Source: an uncultured Lachnospiraceae bacterium (lineage in GTDB: Bacteria > Bacillota > Clostridia > Lachnospirales > Lachnospiraceae). Taken from it: DNA of 12,939 nucleotides. The stretch covers positions 1 through 12,939 of the forward strand of contig CADBLW010000338.1 of the NCBI GenBank assembly GCA_902795625.1. Reading direction: 5' to 3'. The notes beneath the pieces are model-generated. The model saw only the letters and a list, made by a program, of their open reading frames with translations, made no database searches and had not been told where the DNA came from. Positions within the stretch are counted from its first letter, which is position 1. Every line of letters begins with the position of its first letter. Made by a program: the position numbers and the translations under genes. Shown piece after piece: positions 1-5,185 of the stretch.

Positions 1-803
1 ATATCGTTGCAGCAGTGATAGCAACAGTTATCGGCGGACGCGGCGATCGTATCGCGAAGCATCGGGACTTTTCCGATAAACCGCTGATGTATCTGCTGGA
101 ATTGGCAAAGAGAACGTTTGTCGGTGAGGGAACAGCATTTTGGGGAGTATTCGGCGGTGTGACTATACTGTTCCTTCTTCTTGCGCTTTGCGGAGCTCTC
201 CGTATATGGGATGCTTTGTGTGCGGTATGGGTCCTGGCAGTGATCTTTTCGGCAGACTGGCTGATCGGCTATGCGGATTACGAGCGTATCTGGAACATGC
301 AAAGGCAAATGGTGGCTGTTCCGGTGCTGGTAATTGTATTGCTCAATATGTTGCTGCGGTTGCTGAAAGAGCAAACAGTCAAGAAGCGAGGGATTGTTGC
401 CGCAGTGTTGGTCATGTATGTGATCGGTCTGTGCAACTTCAACACGGAACACCGTTCATTTGCCTATTTCCGATACATTAAGCCGATGAAATATGTTGTC
501 AATTGGATTAATGAGACGGAGCTGGATGCTGAAAGCAGAGTTCTTTTTCTGACAAAGAACGGGTTGGAGAAGAATCTGAAGGATTATCAATATTTCTACC
601 CGGAAGGCATGAAGATAGAGGTTGTCTCGCCGGAGGATTACACCGGACGCAAGAAGTACGATTACATTTTTTCGGAAGAACCGATTTCCGAAGATATGGC
701 TGAAGGATATCTGGAAGAAGAACGTGTATGCGAAAACAAGCGTTATCAGGAGATAATCGTTATATATCGATACAGCAATAATTCAACTGAGGAATCAAAG
801 TGA
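1..803 (+). CDS. Polytopic membrane protein, C-terminal part (5' end outside window)
   Basis: The reading frame is open to the left edge (codons from base 3), so this is the 3' end of a longer gene. The GTG at 15 is just an internal in-frame codon. About 266 residues are visible. Counting from that GTG, hydrophobic segments lie near residues 43-80 (probably two passes), 99-115 and 126-141, followed by a soluble tail of about 120 residues with many charged and aromatic residues (NWINETELDA, YDYIFSEEP). Several membrane segments followed by a C-terminal soluble domain resemble GT-C-type glycosyltransferases or other cell-surface polysaccharide proteins, but the catalytic N-terminal part is missing and I see no diagnostic motif, so no function is assigned. 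By eye the codon usage is more AT-rich than in the genes from rplS onward, which suggests an accessory gene. It ends at a stem-loop terminator and has no evident functional link to rplS. Confidence 0.75.
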   Translation, partial: IVAAVIATVIGGRGDRIAKHRDFSDKPLMYLLELAKRTFVGEGTAFWGVFGGVTILFLLLALCGALRIWDALCAVWVLAVIFSADWLIGYADYERIWNMQRQMVAVPVLVIVLLNMLLRLLKEQTVKKRGIVAAVLVMYVIGLCNFNTEHRSFAYFRYIKPMKYVVNWINETELDAESRVLFLTKNGLEKNLKDYQYFYPEGMKIEVVSPEDYTGRKKYDYIFSEEPISEDMAEGYLEEERVCENKRYQEIIVIYRYSNNSTEESK

Positions 804-805
804 AG

Positions 806-837
806 AAGAGGGCGGAGCAGAATTGCTTCGCTCTTTT
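806..837 (+). terminator. Rho-independent terminator after the membrane-protein gene
   Basis: The inverted repeat pairs AAGAG (806-810) with CTCTT (831-835) and CGGAGCA (813-819) with TGCTTCG (824-830, one G-U pair). There is a two-base bulge (811-812) and a GAAT loop. The 3' arm runs into a short T-run (834-837). It starts two bases after the stop codon. The T-run is short, so it is a moderate terminator at best. Confidence 0.6.
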
Positions 838-880
838 GCAAGAAAGCATTTACACAAAGACTTTTTTGAAAAAATAAGTG

Positions 881-909
881 TTGCATTTTCCATGAGGGTA
901 TGGTATATT
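881..909 (+). promoter_or_regulatory. Sigma-A-type promoter of rplS (extended -10)
   Basis: TTGCAT (881-886) is followed after exactly 17 bases by TATATT (904-909), preceded by the extended -10 dinucleotide TG (901-902, TGG before the hexamer). Transcription would start near 915-917, giving a leader of about 75 nt. It lies downstream of the terminator of the previous gene, as expected for an independent transcription unit. Confidence 0.75.
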
Positions 910-914
910 TGATA

Positions 915-992
915 CCCGTGAGACGCGATGTTCCGCTGTGCCGAATGGGTCGGCAGTATGAAGACCGCAAGATTTTGAAGGAGGTCACAGAC
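915..992 (+). promoter_or_regulatory. rplS 5' leader, possible L19 autoregulatory leader
   Basis: Between the predicted transcription start and the ATG, a hairpin TGCCGA (939-944) / TCGGCA (950-955) with an ATGGG loop is visible. A weak GACC (963-966) / GGTC (983-986) pairing could cover part of the Shine-Dalgarno sequence. Ribosomal protein leaders in front of rplS are known in Firmicutes (the L19 leader class). I could not match this one to the class consensus by eye, so the regulatory role is inference. Confidence 0.35.
978..985 (+). promoter_or_regulatory. Ribosome binding site of rplS
   Basis: AAGGAGGT, a full-length Shine-Dalgarno match, lies seven bases before the ATG at 993. It rules out the in-frame upstream start at 900, which would lie at or before the predicted transcription start. 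Confidence 0.85.
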
Positions 993-1346
993 ATGACAGA
1001 CAAGGAGTACATGGAATCTCTTGAGAAAGAGAACATGAAAGAAAAAGTTGATGAGTTCAACGTTGGTGACACGGTTCGCGTACTGTCGAAGGTTAAGGAA
1101 GGCAACCGCGAGCGTACCCAGGCTTTTGAGGGCGTTGTGATCAAGAGACAGAACGGCGGCGTTCATGAGACGTTCACCGTGCGCAAGAACTCGAACGGCT
1201 GCGGCGTAGAGAAGACCTGGCCGCTGCATTCCCCAATCCTGGAGAGCATCACCGTGATCCGTCGCGGTAAGGTTCGCCGTGCAAGACTTACGTATCTCCG
1301 TGAGAGAACCGGTAAGGCTGCCAAGGTTAAGGAAGTTATGAGATAA
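993..1346 (+). CDS. rplS: 50S ribosomal protein L19
   Basis: Encodes 117 residues, the usual length for bacterial L19, which sits at the 30S-50S interface next to L14 and helps form intersubunit bridges. The sequence shows the family pattern: a helical N-terminus (KENMKEKVDEFNVGDTVRV), the SH3-like barrel with QAFEGVVIKRQNGG and TFTVRKNSNGCGVEKTWPLHSP, and the basic C-terminus RRGKVRRARLTYLRER. The start at 993 follows a perfect Shine-Dalgarno sequence. The gene has its own promoter (881-909) and strong terminator (1366-1396), so it looks monocistronic. In many bacteria rplS follows rpsP-rimM-trmD; here a membrane-protein gene lies immediately upstream instead, while the downstream lepB-rbgA-rnhB order is the usual one. 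Confidence 0.98.
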   Translation: MTDKEYMESLEKENMKEKVDEFNVGDTVRVLSKVKEGNRERTQAFEGVVIKRQNGGVHETFTVRKNSNGCGVEKTWPLHSPILESITVIRRGKVRRARLTYLRERTGKAAKVKEVMR

Positions 1347-1365
1347 TTGCCTGAAATGCAGATCG

Positions 1366-1396
1366 GCGCGTCCGCAGAAATGCGGGCGCGCTTTTT
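1366..1396 (+). terminator. Strong Rho-independent terminator of rplS
   Basis: An 11-bp stem, GCGCGTCCGCA (1366-1376) with TGCGGGCGCGC (1381-1391) including one G-U pair, is closed by a GAAA tetraloop and followed directly by five T (1392-1396). It is a textbook intrinsic terminator 19 bases after the rplS stop, and it separates rplS from lepB transcriptionally. Confidence 0.92.
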
Positions 1397-1442
1397 CTGT
1401 GTGAAAACACCGTCTGAGGCAAGGTTTTTTATATTCGTTTTA

Positions 1443-1471
1443 TTGAATAACGGCGGCTTTTTTGGTATACT
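1443..1471 (+). promoter_or_regulatory. Sigma-A-type promoter of the lepB operon (extended -10)
   Basis: TTGAAT (1443-1448), a 17-base spacer, then TATACT (1466-1471) preceded by TGG (extended -10). The predicted transcription start is near 1478, leaving a 5' untranslated region of about 43 nt. It sits just after the rplS terminator and is the only convincing promoter before the long gene run that follows. Confidence 0.78.
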
Positions 1472-1504
1472 TTCGTATAAGTGGGATTGTGTGCCCAAAT
1501 GGGC

Positions 1505-1513
1505 GGAAGGAAG
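1505..1513 (+). promoter_or_regulatory. Ribosome binding site fixing the GTG start of lepB
   Basis: GGAAGGAAG, with its AAGGA core nine bases before GTG 1521. The open frame extends upstream to a TTG at 1347, but that stretch contains the rplS terminator and the lepB promoter, so 1521 is preferred. Confidence 0.7.
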
Positions 1514-1520
1514 TGGTTCA

Positions 1521-2114
1521 GTGGCTGAACGGTACGATTTTACGCACGCGGAGCGCAAAGAAAAAATCATTCGGATATGTATCAGCATCGGCATCTGGAT
1601 CGTGTCGGTTGCCGCCGTGATCGCGCTGGCGTGGCTGATCATTTTCCTGTCCATAGAGAAGACGACGATGGTGGATGCGTCCATGGAGCCGACGCTCAAG
1701 CAGGACGACCGGATCGTGATCGATAAGATGACGTATAGGATCCGTGATCCGAAGCGCAACGACATCATCGTGTTCCGGCAGGGGGACAGCGAGCACAGCT
1801 TCTACAACATCAAGCGCGTCATCGGTCTTCCCGGCGAGAAGGTCCGTATCTCGGAGGGTATCGTGTACATCAACGGGACCGCGCTCGAGGAATTTGCCAA
1901 CGTGGAAAATATGATCCTGCCCGGCCTGGCAAACTATGAGATCACCCTTGGTGAGGACGAGTATTTTGTGCTCGGGGACGCCCGGAACAACTCGGAGGAC
2001 AGCCGTTACGCGACGGTGGGCAACGTGAAGCGGTCGGAGATCATCGGGCGGGCATGGATCCGCACGAACAAGTTCGGCTTCGTGAACAGTCTGAACCAGA
2101 GACAGGACAACTGA
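1521..2114 (+). CDS. lepB: Signal peptidase I
   Basis: Encodes 197 residues from a GTG start. This membrane serine protease removes signal peptides from exported proteins on the outer face of the cytoplasmic membrane. After a charged N-terminus, one membrane anchor spans about residues 19-43. The catalytic domain follows with box B DASMEPTL (nucleophile Ser54), box D NIKRVIGLPGE (general base Lys98) and box E LGDARNNSEDSR near residue 150. The length fits Gram-positive type I peptidases with one anchor. Box E reads GDAR where the family usually has GDNR; the other conserved residues (Asp, Ser, Asp-Ser-Arg) are present, so activity is expected. It is the first gene of the transcript from the promoter at 1443-1471. 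Confidence 0.95.
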   Translation: MAERYDFTHAERKEKIIRICISIGIWIVSVAAVIALAWLIIFLSIEKTTMVDASMEPTLKQDDRIVIDKMTYRIRDPKRNDIIVFRQGDSEHSFYNIKRVIGLPGEKVRISEGIVYINGTALEEFANVENMILPGLANYEITLGEDEYFVLGDARNNSEDSRYATVGNVKRSEIIGRAWIRTNKFGFVNSLNQRQDN

Positions 2115-2119
2115 GAGCA

Positions 2120-2164
2120 TGCATTTCCAAAGAATGAAGAGACAGAAGAGTATGCGGAAATGCA
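2120..2164 (+). promoter_or_regulatory. Inverted repeat in the lepB-rbgA spacer
   Basis: TGCATTTCC (2120-2128) and GGAAATGCA (2156-2164) are perfect 9-base inverted copies around a purine-rich 27-base loop. As RNA this forms a hairpin ending 21 bases before the rbgA start. There is no T-run, so it is not a terminator. A role in mRNA stability or rbgA translation is possible but unproven. Confidence 0.4.
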
Positions 2165-2185
2165 GAAACAAAAAGAGACAGCAGC

Positions 2186-3061
2186 ATGAGTGATAAGAAA
2201 GAGACAATTATAAACTGGTATCCCGGCCATATGGCGAAGGCCAAGCGGCAGATGCAGGAGGACATGAAGGTCATCGATGTCGTCGTGGAGCTGGTCGACG
2301 CGAGGATACCGTACAGCAGCAAAAACCCCGATGTCGACGCGATCGCGGGCGGCAAATCGAGGGTTCTCCTGCTCAACAAGGCGGATATGGCGGATCCCGA
2401 GGTGACGGCGCTGTGGAAGGCACACTATGAGAGCAAGGGCTTTGTCGTGGCTGCGATTGACGCGCGTGTCGGCAACGGCCTGAAGACCGTCAGCGAGTGC
2501 ATCACCACAGCATGCAAGGAGAAGATCGAGCGGGACCGCCGCAGAGGCATCCTGAACCGTCCTCTGCGGGCGATGATCGTCGGCATCCCCAATGTCGGCA
2601 AATCCACATTCATCAACAGCTTTGCCGGCAAGGCAGTGGCGAAGACGGGCAACAAGCCGGGCGTCACCAAGGGAAGACAGTGGATCCGCCTGAACAAGCA
2701 GGTGGAGCTTCTGGACACGCCGGGTATTTTGTGGCCGAAGTTTGAGAGCGCGGAGGTCGGACGGCGGATCGCGTGGATCGGCTCGGTCAACGATCAGATC
2801 CTGATCACGACGGAGATGGCAGAGCAGCTGCTTGTGTTCCTGACGGACACGTACCCGGGAGCTGTCGGCGCATACTACGGCATCGACGAGGCGACGGAGG
2901 ACGCTCCCGAGAGGGGCGCGGAGCTTCTGGCGCGCATTGCGGCGCGGCGCGGGTGCATCCGAAAGGGCGGAGAGCCGGATCTGGAGCGCGCGGCGGCCAT
3001 GGTCACGGACGATTTCCGAAGCGTACGGATCGGCCGGATCTCGCTGGAGCGGCCGCAGTAG
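2186..3061 (+). CDS. rbgA: Ribosome biogenesis GTPase RbgA (YlqF)
   Basis: Encodes 291 residues of a circularly permuted GTPase that acts late in 50S subunit assembly; in Bacillus subtilis it is essential and drives maturation of a 45S intermediate. The permuted motif order is visible: N-terminal NWYPGHMAKA (10-19, with His15 at the position of the catalytic histidine), G4 NKAD (64-67), G1 P-loop GIPNVGKST (133-141), the G2 region PGVTKG (159-163) and G3 DTPG (177-180). The C-terminal helical domain, roughly 195-285, contacts rRNA in the family. The Shine-Dalgarno sequence is poor (AAAAGAGA at 2171-2178), unlike most neighbours, and a hairpin lies just upstream, so expression may be limited at translation. 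It is 71 bases downstream of lepB, its usual partner in Clostridia. Confidence 0.96.
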   Translation: MSDKKETIINWYPGHMAKAKRQMQEDMKVIDVVVELVDARIPYSSKNPDVDAIAGGKSRVLLLNKADMADPEVTALWKAHYESKGFVVAAIDARVGNGLKTVSECITTACKEKIERDRRRGILNRPLRAMIVGIPNVGKSTFINSFAGKAVAKTGNKPGVTKGRQWIRLNKQVELLDTPGILWPKFESAEVGRRIAWIGSVNDQILITTEMAEQLLVFLTDTYPGAVGAYYGIDEATEDAPERGAELLARIAARRGCIRKGGEPDLERAAAMVTDDFRSVRIGRISLERPQ

Positions 3062-3097
3062 TTTGGGCTGAACAAATTAGGTTTACAACGGAAGCGG

Positions 3098-3142
3098 CGG
3101 AGAGTAACTCCGTGATCCCGGGGCCGGTAACGCGGCGGGATC
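3098..3142 (+). promoter_or_regulatory. Two tandem stem-loops in the rbgA-rnhB spacer
   Basis: The first hairpin pairs CGGAG (3098-3102) with CTCCG (3108-3112) around AGTAA. The second pairs GATCCC (3114-3119) with GGGATC (3137-3142) and GCCG (3123-3126) with CGGC (3133-3136), with a three-base bulge. No T-run follows, so termination is unlikely. The rnhB Shine-Dalgarno sequence lies 30 bases downstream. The function is unknown; mRNA processing, stabilisation or a small structured element are all possible. Confidence 0.35.
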
Positions 3143-3181
3143 TCGGAAAATGAACTGCCTGCCGTTTCGCTTGGAGGATAT

Positions 3182-3943
3182 ATGGAATCGATTTCCGTCA
3201 TAAGAGAAACGATCAAAGCCTGCCCGGATGAGCAGCTTGATGTGTTGCTCGCGGCGTACGCGGAGGATCCGCGCGCGGGTGTGCAGAGCCTTGTGGCCGC
3301 GGGGAGAAGAAGGGCGGAGGCCTACAAAAAAGAACTGGCCCGCACGGAGGAGATGTGGCACTACGAGCGCCTGTATCCGGACCGGCAGTATATCGGCGGC
3401 ATCGATGAGGTCGGCCGCGGACCGCTGGCGGGACCTGTGGTGGCGGCATGCGTCATCCTTCCGAAGGACTGCGGACTGCTCTATGTCAACGATTCCAAGC
3501 AGCTCACGGAGAAGAAGCGCGAGGAGCTGTATGACAGGATCCTCGAGGAAGCAGTATCCGTCGGGATCGGTGTTGTTTCCCACGAGGTGATCGACGAGAT
3601 CAACATTTTACAGGCAACCTTCCGCGCTATGCGGGAAGCAATCGATATGATGGAAACGAAGCCGGACCAGATCCTTGTGGATGCTGTTCACATTCCGGGG
3701 ATCACGATCCCTCAGAGGGGCATCATCAAGGGTGACGCCAAGTCCATCAGCATCGCGGCGGCAAGCATCGTCGCGAAGGTGACGAGAGATCGCATGATGG
3801 TCGCGATGGACGAGAAGTACCCGGGTTACGGGTTTGCGGGCAACAAGGGCTACGGTTCCGCGGAGCACATTCAGGCGATCCGCGAGAAGGGGCCGTGTGA
3901 GATCCACAGAAGGTCGTTCATCCACTCATTTATCGGGGAGTAG
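3182..3943 (+). CDS. rnhB: Ribonuclease HII
   Basis: Encodes 253 residues. RNase HII cuts the RNA strand of RNA-DNA hybrids and removes ribonucleotides misincorporated into DNA. An N-terminal extension of about 70 residues precedes the catalytic core, as in the similar-sized Bacillus subtilis enzyme. The core opens with GIDEVGRGPLAGPV. The acidic metal-binding set is Asp75 and Glu76 in DEVGRG, Asp167 in ILVDAV and Asp185 in KGDAKS; the 18-residue spacing of the last two fits the family. The C-terminal GYGSAEHIQAI and HRRSF elements are also present. GGAGG at 3173-3177 supports the ATG at 3182. It is separated from rbgA by a 120-base structured spacer and is followed after four bases by yraN. 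Confidence 0.97.
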   Translation: MESISVIRETIKACPDEQLDVLLAAYAEDPRAGVQSLVAAGRRRAEAYKKELARTEEMWHYERLYPDRQYIGGIDEVGRGPLAGPVVAACVILPKDCGLLYVNDSKQLTEKKREELYDRILEEAVSVGIGVVSHEVIDEINILQATFRAMREAIDMMETKPDQILVDAVHIPGITIPQRGIIKGDAKSISIAAASIVAKVTRDRMMVAMDEKYPGYGFAGNKGYGSAEHIQAIREKGPCEIHRRSFIHSFIGE

Positions 3944-3947
3944 CAGT

Positions 3948-4289
3948 ATGAATAAACGGACGGTGGGCTCGGACAATGAAAAGCGGGCTCTTACGTTCCT
4001 TCAGGAGCAGGGATATGTTCCGCTGATGCAGAATTACAGCTGTTTCTGCGGGGAGATCGATATCGTGGCGGAGGATGACGGCGACCTTGTCTTCGCCGAG
4101 GTCAAATACCGGCGCACGCCTGAGTACGGACTTCCGGAGCAGGCGGTGGACGCGAGGAAGCAGGCAAAGATCCGCAGAGTCGCGATGTGCTACCTGAAGG
4201 AGCATAAGCTTCCGACGGACACAAACCTCCGCTTCGACGTGGTTGCCATGGATGAGCGGGAGATCCGTCTGTACCGGAATGCTTTCTGA
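3948..4289 (+). CDS. yraN: YraN family (UPF0102) nuclease-fold protein
   Basis: Encodes 113 residues, typical for this small conserved family of unknown function with a restriction-endonuclease-like fold. The signature is CGEIDIVAEDD followed by LVFAEVKYRR (about residues 34-56), the E-x-D...E-x-K arrangement of PD-(D/E)XK nucleases, with a preceding conserved Glu in the N-terminal helix (GSDNEKRAL). It therefore probably binds or cuts nucleic acid, but no substrate is established. The frame is open upstream to 3834 inside rnhB; ATG 3948 is chosen because GGGGAG at 3935-3940 precedes it by seven bases and the protein then matches family length. It starts four bases after rnhB, a frequently conserved pairing that hints at a shared role in nucleic-acid maintenance. 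Confidence 0.93.
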   Translation: MNKRTVGSDNEKRALTFLQEQGYVPLMQNYSCFCGEIDIVAEDDGDLVFAEVKYRRTPEYGLPEQAVDARKQAKIRRVAMCYLKEHKLPTDTNLRFDVVAMDEREIRLYRNAF

Positions 4290-4337
4290 CAGCGGACGTG
4301 CGGACAACGACAAACTATTGAAGGTCAAGGGGTAACA

Positions 4338-5177
4338 ATGGACGGATATATCATAACGGAGCCGCTGAACAACGGAGTCGCGGTCGTACAGTTTCCGGCA
4401 TTTTCCGGGTTTCCGGAGCTGGTGCATGCATTTTCCACAAGACGCGGCGGCGTGAGCGAGGGAATCTACTCGACCATGAATTTCCGCTTCGGGATCGGAG
4501 ATACGGACGACAATGTCCGGGAGAACTACCGGAGGATCTTCGAGGCGCTGGGTATTCCGCAGGGTGCGGAGGTTTTCACGCAGCAGACCCACACGACCAA
4601 CGTCCGCGTTGCGACGGCGGAGGACCGCGGCACGGGGATCATGAGAGATGTGCCGTACACCGATATCGACGGGCTTGTTACGGACGTGCCGGGGCTTGCC
4701 CTCACGATCTTCACCTCGGACTGTGTGCCGGTATATCTCTATGATCCGGTGCGGAAGGCCATCGGCGCGTGCCATGCCGGATGGCGGGGAACGGTCGGCG
4801 GCATCTCCGCGAAGACCGCGGAGATGATGAAGGATACATACGGGTGCGATCCTGCGAACATCCATGCGGTCATCGGACCGTCCATTGGTCCGGAGTGCTT
4901 CGAGGTCGGTGAGGAGGTTGCGGAGAAATTCGCGGAGACGTTCGGAGAGAGCGTGATCCTTCGAAGAGGATCCGCGCAGGGGCAGGCGGAGCAGGTAAAA
5001 CCCCATGTGGACCTCTGGCTTGCCAACAAGCTTTCGCTGATGAGCGCGGGGCTTACGGAAGAGCATGTATCGGTGTGCGGGCTGTGCAGCATGTGCCATC
5101 CCGACATCGTATTTTCCCATCGCGCAACCGCCGGCAGGAGAGGCAGCAATATCGGTATTCTGATGATGAAGGAGTGA
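4338..5177 (+). CDS. pgeF: PgeF/YfiH family protein (laccase domain, purine nucleoside phosphorylase-like)
   Basis: Encodes 279 residues of the multicopper-polyphenol-oxidase-like (Cu-oxidase_4) family. Members have been annotated as laccases; characterised relatives act on purine nucleosides (adenosine phosphorolysis or deamination), and the E. coli homologue YfiH/PgeF affects fidelity of peptidoglycan stem-peptide composition. Family motifs in order: FSTRRGGVS (32-40), QQTHTTNV with His85, DGLVTD (111-116), TSDCVPV with Cys129, CHAGWRGTVGG with His146, and IGPSIGPECFEV (179-190). His85, Cys129 and His146 match the metal-binding triad. A C-terminal RGSNIGIL completes the fold. AAGGGG at 4327-4332 supports the ATG. 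It sits 48 bases after yraN and eight bases before the DUF512 gene. The physiological substrate here cannot be read from sequence. Confidence 0.93.
   Translation: MDGYIITEPLNNGVAVVQFPAFSGFPELVHAFSTRRGGVSEGIYSTMNFRFGIGDTDDNVRENYRRIFEALGIPQGAEVFTQQTHTTNVRVATAEDRGTGIMRDVPYTDIDGLVTDVPGLALTIFTSDCVPVYLYDPVRKAIGACHAGWRGTVGGISAKTAEMMKDTYGCDPANIHAVIGPSIGPECFEVGEEVAEKFAETFGESVILRRGSAQGQAEQVKPHVDLWLANKLSLMSAGLTEEHVSVCGLCSMCHPDIVFSHRATAGRRGSNIGILMMKE
5169..5174 (+). promoter_or_regulatory. Ribosome binding site of the DUF512 gene inside the pgeF end
   Basis: AAGGAG overlaps the last codons of pgeF and precedes the ATG at 5186 by 11 bases. The position suggests translational coupling and argues against the longer in-frame start at 5075. 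Confidence 0.6.
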
Positions 5178-5185
5178 GACGGGCA

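Noticed and set aside
900..992. Longer rplS start adding 31 residues
   Set aside because: The extension lies in the promoter/leader region, and a perfect Shine-Dalgarno sequence precedes ATG 993, which gives the standard L19 length.
1347..1520. Upstream lepB start at TTG 1347 directly after the rplS stop
   Set aside because: The stretch contains the rplS terminator and the lepB promoter, and the translated extension has no family similarity. GTG 1521 has a good ribosome binding site.
3098..3142. Intrinsic terminator between rbgA and rnhB
   Set aside because: The stems are followed by CGGAAAA rather than a T-run.
3062..3181. Riboswitch in the rbgA-rnhB spacer
   Set aside because: I could not match the conserved cores of cobalamin, TPP, SAM or cyclic-di-GMP classes; only simple hairpins are visible.
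3834..3947. yraN start inside rnhB
   Set aside because: The extra 38 residues are Arg/Ser-rich shadow translation of rnhB, and family length fits ATG 3948.
5075..5185. DUF512 start inside pgeF
   Set aside because: The extra 37 residues are a shadow of pgeF. The PDZ domain is complete from ATG 5186.
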